A DNA stretch of 17,729 nt from Muribaculaceae bacterium (GTDB lineage Bacteria; Bacteroidota; Bacteroidia; Bacteroidales; Muribaculaceae), in NCBI GenBank assembly GCA_902836725.1, contig CADFRV010000015.1:1-17729 (forward strand). Reading direction: 5' to 3'. Made by a program: the position numbers and the translations under genes. Below the pieces are notes generated by a model, which searched no databases, was not told the origin of the DNA, and saw nothing but the letters and a program-made list of their open reading frames with translations. This document shows positions 13,257 through 17,729 of this stretch, piece after piece (the stretch's first letter is position 1; each line of letters begins with the position of its first letter).

Positions 13257-14933
13257 TCAGGAATACAGGAAGCGCTTGATCGACTTTTTCGGGGTCTTTT
13301 CAAATTCATTCGGAGTGAGCTGCACATGGTCCACTTTCTCATAAGGCGCCACCAGGGTGTTAAGCTCCACACGGTTGCGCTCCATGATTTCCGGCAGATG
13401 CGACACCTCTATGCCGTCGGCATCCATGCGCTCATAGTCGGGGTATACAAGGGCGGTAAGCCCCTTGCCTCTCTCCACGATAAGGCTCTCCGACACATAA
13501 GGCATGTTGTTGAGCTTGGCCTCTATCTCCTCGGGATAGATATTCTGCCCTGATGCGCTGAGGATCATGGTCTTGTAACGCCCTTTTATAAACAGTGTGC
13601 CGTCGGCCGAGCGTGTGCCCATATCGCCGGTGTGAAGCCAGCCGTCAGCATCGATGGTCTGGCTGGTGATATCGGGATTGCGGTAATATCCTTTCATGCG
13701 GTTCTGTCCGCGCACACAGATCTCACCCGGCTTATGCTCGGGATCGTCGCTGAGTATCTTGCTCTCCATATTGGGAAGAGTGCGCCCGCAGCTCGCCGGC
13801 ACAAACTCGCGCCAAGGGGTATAGCTTATCAGAGGACCGCATTCGGTCATGCCATATCCCACTGTAAACGGAAACTTTATCTTGTGGAGGAAAGCCTCGA
13901 CCTCGCCGTTGAGCGGTGCGCCGCCGATGATCACCTCCTCGAAAGCCCCGCCGAATGCCTCCACGAGCTTGTTTCTTATCTTGGCATAAATGGCGCCGTC
14001 CACGAGCGGCAACGCCAGAGCCCATCTTATGGCGCGGCGTGTGATCATGGGCACGATCTGCTTGCGGTAGATCTTCTCCAGGATAAGGGGCACACAGATC
14101 ACCAGATTCGGGCGCACCTGCGCCATCGCGGCAAGGAGCAGACGCGGTGTCGGCGTCTTGCCGAACAGAGTGATGAAGGTTCCCACGGCAAGCGGCACAA
14201 GCATGTCGAAAGCGCACCCGTAGGCATGAGCCAGGGGAAGGAACGAAAGCGCCCGCGATCCTTCGTAATGCAGGCGCGACTTCACCCCGAACATCACATT
14301 TCCGCAGACATTGTCGAACGTTAGCATCACACCTTTCGAGAATCCTGTGGTGCCGGAAGTGTAGTTTATTATAGCTGTGGCGTCTTTGTCGACTTTAGGA
14401 TACTTTACATCCTCGGGATTGAAGCCGCTCCGGTAAACTGTGCGGAAACGACGCGAGAGGTTGCGCACCACGCGCTCCACGGGGGCTTCCCCTTCGGCAG
14501 TACGCTCAGCCAGCACATGGCGCGTCTCAAGCGACACCACCGCTTTCAGCCCAGGCATGCGGTCGAACTCATATGTCTCCCACATTGACTGGTTGACAAA
14601 CAGCAGCGACGCGCCGCTGTGGTTGATGATGTGCATGGCGTCGTGGGGGTTGAAATCGGCCAGTATAGGCACTATGGTGGCGCCATATGTGATGGTGGCC
14701 ATGAAACACATGACCCATGTGCACGAGTTCTTGCCCAGAAGAGCCACCTTGTCGCCCGGCTTTATGCCGATCTGCTGATAGAACAGATGTATGCGGGCTA
14801 TGCGCCGCGCCATCTCGCCGTAGCTAAGGATCTCGTCGGAGCCATATTCCGTCAGGGCAGGCAACGACCAGTTGTCACGAAAACTTTGCTGATATACCTC
14901 CAGGATATCAGCATGGTATGCTTTATCCTCCAT
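13257..14933 (-). CDS. AMP-forming acyl-CoA synthetase (long-chain fatty acid ligase type)
   Basis: Activates a carboxylic acid, probably a long-chain fatty acid, through an acyl-AMP to a thioester; cytosolic or membrane-associated. The adenylate-forming motifs are complete: P-loop YTSGTTGFSKG (191-201), GYGMTECGP (359-367), TGD (436-438), hinge GRYKTMI (451-457), and a C-terminal TPKKSIKRF (547-555) placed to supply the catalytic lysine. The length of 558 residues suits a FadD-like or acyl-ACP-synthetase-like enzyme; the acceptor and chain length cannot be read from the motifs. There is no signal peptide. A consensus promoter lies about 160 bp upstream, giving a long leader, and the shared terminator at 13209-13237 ends the gene. 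The start at 14933 is the only Met before the conserved N-terminal region. Confidence 0.88.
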   Translation of the reverse strand: MEDKAYHADILEVYQQSFRDNWSLPALTEYGSDEILSYGEMARRIARIHLFYQQIGIKPGDKVALLGKNSCTWVMCFMATITYGATIVPILADFNPHDAMHIINHSGASLLFVNQSMWETYEFDRMPGLKAVVSLETRHVLAERTAEGEAPVERVVRNLSRRFRTVYRSGFNPEDVKYPKVDKDATAIINYTSGTTGFSKGVMLTFDNVCGNVMFGVKSRLHYEGSRALSFLPLAHAYGCAFDMLVPLAVGTFITLFGKTPTPRLLLAAMAQVRPNLVICVPLILEKIYRKQIVPMITRRAIRWALALPLVDGAIYAKIRNKLVEAFGGAFEEVIIGGAPLNGEVEAFLHKIKFPFTVGYGMTECGPLISYTPWREFVPASCGRTLPNMESKILSDDPEHKPGEICVRGQNRMKGYYRNPDITSQTIDADGWLHTGDMGTRSADGTLFIKGRYKTMILSASGQNIYPEEIEAKLNNMPYVSESLIVERGKGLTALVYPDYERMDADGIEVSHLPEIMERNRVELNTLVAPYEKVDHVQLTPNEFEKTPKKSIKRFLYS

Positions 14934-15094
14934 TATTCGTCAGATATTGTTTTTCACTCCGGTGATCGGTAAGTCGTGGAAATTATTCCAGGCCGGCAAT
15001 ATGCTTTATGCGCGATAACCCGCATGACTTACTTCTACTTAATAAACTAACAAAAAGCCAGATCAGTTATAAAAGATGTGAAAATTTCATGTGC

Positions 15095-15126
15095 CAAATT
15101 TACGACATATTTTCAATACATCCAAA
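15095..15126 (-). promoter_or_regulatory. Ligase promoter
   Basis: On the minus strand TAAATTTG (15102-15095) is an exact -7 box and TTTG (15126-15123) is the -33 box, with a 20-bp spacer. This is one of the two most complete Bacteroides-type promoters in the window. Confidence 0.7.
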
Positions 15127-15144
15127 AACCGGAGCCTGCATAGG

Positions 15145-15175
15145 TTGCGGGGATAAGGGTTTTTAAGTACTTTTG
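15145..15175 (+). promoter_or_regulatory. Promoter of the PorE-like gene
   Basis: TACTTTTG (15168-15175) is an exact -7 box, with TTG at 15145-15147 and a 20-bp spacer. Its -33 box is only 18 bp from that of the divergent ligase promoter, so a regulator bound between them could affect both. Confidence 0.65.
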
Positions 15176-15250
15176 CGGGAGAAAGACCCGAAAACCGAAT
15201 TAGTTGTGCTGACAGACAATTAAGCGCGCATCCCGGTCGTTATATTATGT

Positions 15251-17266
15251 ATGAAGACTGACAGATTGAGAATATCAGACATAGCAGGAAAATTTTTCAG
15301 GATCCTGGCGCCATTGCTGATCGTCCTGTGCCTGCTGACGGTTGTAAGTTCCTGCGGCGCGAAACTCTCTGTAGCCAACGAGCAGTTTGAGCGCGGCGAA
15401 TACTTCGACGCCTCCAAAACTTACCGCAAGGTATACAACAAACTCACCAAGAGGGAGCAAAGGCCGCAGCGCGGAGTGGTGGCATACCAGATGGGGCTGT
15501 GCTACGACAAGCTCGGCATGAGCGCCCGCGCATCGTCGGCATTCGCCAACGCCATCAGATATGAGTACCCCGACAGCACCGCCATCCTCTATATGGCCAA
15601 GGCGCTTCAGGAGGAGGGGAAATATGCCCAGGCACAGAAGGCATACCAGGATTACCTCGCACTCGATCCTGAAAACGCTGTGGCTGCCAACGGACTGGCA
15701 GGCTGCACTTTCGCCCTCGCGCAGAAAGGACACCCCACACGCTATGTGGTGAAAAACGCCAAGCTCTTCAACTCGCGCCGCTCCGATTTCGCGCCGATGT
15801 TCCTCGATCCGGCACAGGCCGACGTGATATATTTCGCCACCACGAACGAAAAAGTCACCGGCAACCAGAAAAGCGAGATCACCGGCATGAAGAAAAGCGA
15901 CATATGGATGTCGCGCAAAAACGAAAAGGGGGAATGGCAGCGCCCCGAAACGGTGGAGGGGGAACTGAACACCGAATTCGACGAAGGTATAATATCCTTC
16001 ACCCCCGACGGCACCACCATGTACCTTACCAAGGCGCGCCGCGAGCCGAACTCACATACTGGGGTGGAGATCTTCACCTCGCAGCGTTCCGACGCCAAAT
16101 GGAGCGCTCCTGTAAAATATGAGATCACGTCCGATACCATATCGAGCTATGGCCACCCGGCGGTATCGCCAGACGGCAACTGGCTCTATTTTTCATCCGA
16201 CATGCCTGGCGGACAGGGTGGAAAAGACCTCTGGCGCGTAAACCTTCGCGACAAGCAGGGATCGCTCGAGAACCTCGGCGAATTCATCAATACCCCGGGC
16301 GACGAGATGTTCCCCTACGTGCGCACCGACTCCCTGCTGTATTTTGCATCCGACGGCCATCCTGGATTCGGAGGTCTTGACATATTCCGTGCAACCCTTA
16401 CCCGTTCCGGCGGATGGAAAGTGGAGAACATGGGCGCGCCCATGAATTCCCCGGCCGACGACTTCGGCATCACGTTCGGCAAGGGGGAGAGCGGATATTT
16501 CAGCTCCAACCGCACCGACGGCCGCGGATATGACCACATCTACTCCTTCGAGCTGCCCGAGCTTCAGATCTGGATCTCGGGATGGGTGCTCGACAAGGAT
16601 GAGGAGCCGGTGCCCAACGCCGTGATACGCATCGTGGGCAACGACGGCAGCAACCAGAAGGCGCTCGCCAAACCCGACGGCACATTCCGCTTCCCTCTCG
16701 AAAGGGGCATAAGCTATGTGATGCTCGCAGGCGCCCAGGGGTACCTGAACGCCAAGCAGGAATTCACATCCGACACAGCGGAGGAGGATGCGGAATACGG
16801 AGTTGACTTCATACTGGCATCCATCAACAAGCCTGTGGTGATCGACAATATCTTCTACGATTTCGACAAAGCCACACTGCGTCCCGAATCAAAGACCGGC
16901 CTCGACGAGATGGCACAGGTGCTTCGCGACAACCCCAACGTGACCATAGAGATGGCCTCGCACACCGACCGGTGGGGATCGGAGGAATACAACCTGAACC
17001 TCTCCGGACGCCGCGCACAGTCTGTCATCGACTACCTAATCTCGGTAGGTATAGCCCCCGAGCGCCTGCAGAGCCAGGGTTACGGCAAAAGCCGTCCAAA
17101 GACGATCACGAAAAAACTGGCACGCCTCTATCCCCAGTTCAAGGAGGGGGATGTGCTCACACCCGAATTCATAGAGCAGCTGCCTGAGGCCGACCAGGAG
17201 GTGGCCGACCAGATAAACCGCCGCACGGAGTTCCAGGTGCTTTCAATCGACTACAACATGTTCTGA
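15251..17266 (+). CDS. PorE-like TPR / PD40 propeller / OmpA lipoprotein
   Basis: A 671-residue outer-membrane lipoprotein. The signal peptide ends in the lipobox VSSC (Cys35). TPR helices span about 42-150, a WD40-like PD40 beta-propeller about 165-432 (repeats such as AVSPDGNWLYFSSD), a carboxypeptidase-regulatory-like beta domain about 440-525, and an OmpA peptidoglycan-binding domain 530-671. Asp573 in SHTD and the Arg pair in LSGRRAQS (585-592) are the expected diaminopimelate contacts. A 30-40-residue insert (about 616-655) precedes the final NRRTEF. Domain order and length match PorE (PG1058) of Porphyromonas gingivalis, a type IX secretion component that binds peptidoglycan. Related proteins may exist without that system, so I leave the symbol blank. 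A GSCFA gene follows after 38 bp. Confidence 0.88.
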   Translation: MKTDRLRISDIAGKFFRILAPLLIVLCLLTVVSSCGAKLSVANEQFERGEYFDASKTYRKVYNKLTKREQRPQRGVVAYQMGLCYDKLGMSARASSAFANAIRYEYPDSTAILYMAKALQEEGKYAQAQKAYQDYLALDPENAVAANGLAGCTFALAQKGHPTRYVVKNAKLFNSRRSDFAPMFLDPAQADVIYFATTNEKVTGNQKSEITGMKKSDIWMSRKNEKGEWQRPETVEGELNTEFDEGIISFTPDGTTMYLTKARREPNSHTGVEIFTSQRSDAKWSAPVKYEITSDTISSYGHPAVSPDGNWLYFSSDMPGGQGGKDLWRVNLRDKQGSLENLGEFINTPGDEMFPYVRTDSLLYFASDGHPGFGGLDIFRATLTRSGGWKVENMGAPMNSPADDFGITFGKGESGYFSSNRTDGRGYDHIYSFELPELQIWISGWVLDKDEEPVPNAVIRIVGNDGSNQKALAKPDGTFRFPLERGISYVMLAGAQGYLNAKQEFTSDTAEEDAEYGVDFILASINKPVVIDNIFYDFDKATLRPESKTGLDEMAQVLRDNPNVTIEMASHTDRWGSEEYNLNLSGRRAQSVIDYLISVGIAPERLQSQGYGKSRPKTITKKLARLYPQFKEGDVLTPEFIEQLPEADQEVADQINRRTEFQVLSIDYNMF

Positions 17267-17304
17267 CCCCACACCGAGTGTCTATCCGATAGCATCAACT
17301 GCAA

Positions 17305-17729
17305 ATGGAAAAGTTCTTCACACAGGTGGCCATTGAGCCGCCAGGCATAAAAATTTCCCGTGAGGATCCTGTATGGACCGTGGGATCGTGCTTTTCCGAC
17401 GAGATAGGGCGCCGCATGGCCGATGGAGGATTCAAAGTGCGCCCAAATCCTCTGGGCACACTTTTCAATCCGGCGTCGATATGCCGTCAGCTGAGGCGTG
17501 TGGCCGAAGGTGTGCCATATGCTCCCGGCGACCTCTACCTGCACAACGGCCTCTGGCACAGCCACGATTTCCACACATCATTTTCATCTCCCGACTGCGT
17601 TGGCGCACTCGCTGCCATGAACGGCGCCATAAGTTCGCTGCATGACGCGCTCCCCTCACTGCGTTATCTGATCCTCACTCTAGGATCGGCGCGCGCCTTC
17701 ATCTGCAGAGACACAGGGGGTGTGGTAGC
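17305..17729 (+). CDS. GSCFA domain protein, 3' end outside the window
   Basis: The frame opens at the ATG at 17305 and stays open for 141 codons to the window end, so the C-terminus is missing. The N-terminus has the family-naming motif as VGSCFSDEIGRRM (residues 26-38, with Ser in place of the usual final Ala), followed by NPLGTLFNP (48-56) and LYLHNGLWHSHDFHTSF (77-93). The segment LRYLILTLGSARAF (119-132) is also family-like. GSCFA proteins are common in Bacteroidota and resemble SGNH hydrolases, with the Ser of GSC in the nucleophile position, but their substrate is unknown. No signal peptide is visible, so it is probably cytoplasmic. The 38-bp gap after the PorE-like gene allows co-transcription. 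Confidence 0.85.
   Translation, partial: MEKFFTQVAIEPPGIKISREDPVWTVGSCFSDEIGRRMADGGFKVRPNPLGTLFNPASICRQLRRVAEGVPYAPGDLYLHNGLWHSHDFHTSFSSPDCVGALAAMNGAISSLHDALPSLRYLILTLGSARAFICRDTGGVV

Larger units (their letters stand above)
14934..15250. other. Divergent intergenic region with back-to-back promoters
   Basis: 317 bp between the ligase and the PorE-like gene. It holds one consensus promoter for each direction (15095-15126 minus, 15145-15175 plus), a ligase leader of about 155 nt (14934-15089) and a leader of about 70 nt for the + strand gene. I found no RNA gene or open frame worth reporting. Confidence 0.6.

Overview
The window looks like chromosomal DNA of a Bacteroidota bacterium, most likely order Bacteroidales; a gut Muribaculaceae-type lineage is my guess, not something the sequence proves. 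Reasons: several start codons are preceded by exact matches to the Bacteroidota sigma-ABfr -7 box TAnnTTTG, two with a TTTG-type -33 box 19-20 bp upstream; Shine-Dalgarno sequences are mostly absent; coding DNA is GC-rich and intergenic DNA is strikingly AT-rich; and the gene set is typical of the phylum (GSCFA protein, TPR/PD40/OmpA lipoprotein, MINPP-type phosphatase, folP-cdaA pair, patatin fused to an outer-membrane barrel).

Layout. 1-403 has no confident gene, but holds two terminator-like hairpins, a GC-rich foldable stretch and an 8-bp tandem repeat. 404-907 (-) is guanine deaminase. 908-1268 is its upstream region. 1269-3904 (-) is a two-gene unit, secreted MINPP-like phosphatase then tilS, joined by a TGATG stop/start overlap. 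From 3966 (+) runs a small TPR protein, folP and cdaA (c-di-AMP synthase). The phosphatase and TPR genes diverge from 61 bp in which their predicted promoters overlap. 5916-8686 (-) is a lipoprotein thioredoxin followed, with an ATGA overlap, by a 776-residue secreted protein resembling an (alpha/alpha)-toroid carbohydrate-active enzyme; its 3' end overlaps that of cdaA by 8 bp. 8701-8921 is three successive short tandem repeat tracts forming the thioredoxin leader. 9009-9947 (-) is malate dehydrogenase, with a perfect 14-bp palindrome against its -7 box. 10158-12512 (-) is a patatin/beta-barrel (type Vd-like) protein. 12778-13188 (+) is a DUF805 membrane protein, sharing a bidirectional terminator with the convergent acyl-CoA synthetase at 13257-14933 (-). 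A back-to-back promoter pair then serves that ligase and a PorE-like TPR/propeller/OmpA lipoprotein (15251-17266, +), followed by a GSCFA protein truncated by the window end.

The genes are mainly housekeeping (folate, c-di-AMP, TCA cycle, tRNA modification, fatty-acid activation, purine salvage) mixed with envelope and secreted functions (phosphatase, thioredoxin, carbohydrate-enzyme-like protein, patatin barrel, PorE-like protein). I see no insertion sequence, phage, CRISPR array, tRNA or rRNA, and no clear new multi-gene system. The most unusual material is the microsatellite-like leader before the thioredoxin/hydrolase pair, the overlapping and palindrome-bearing promoters, and the unassigned secreted enzyme.
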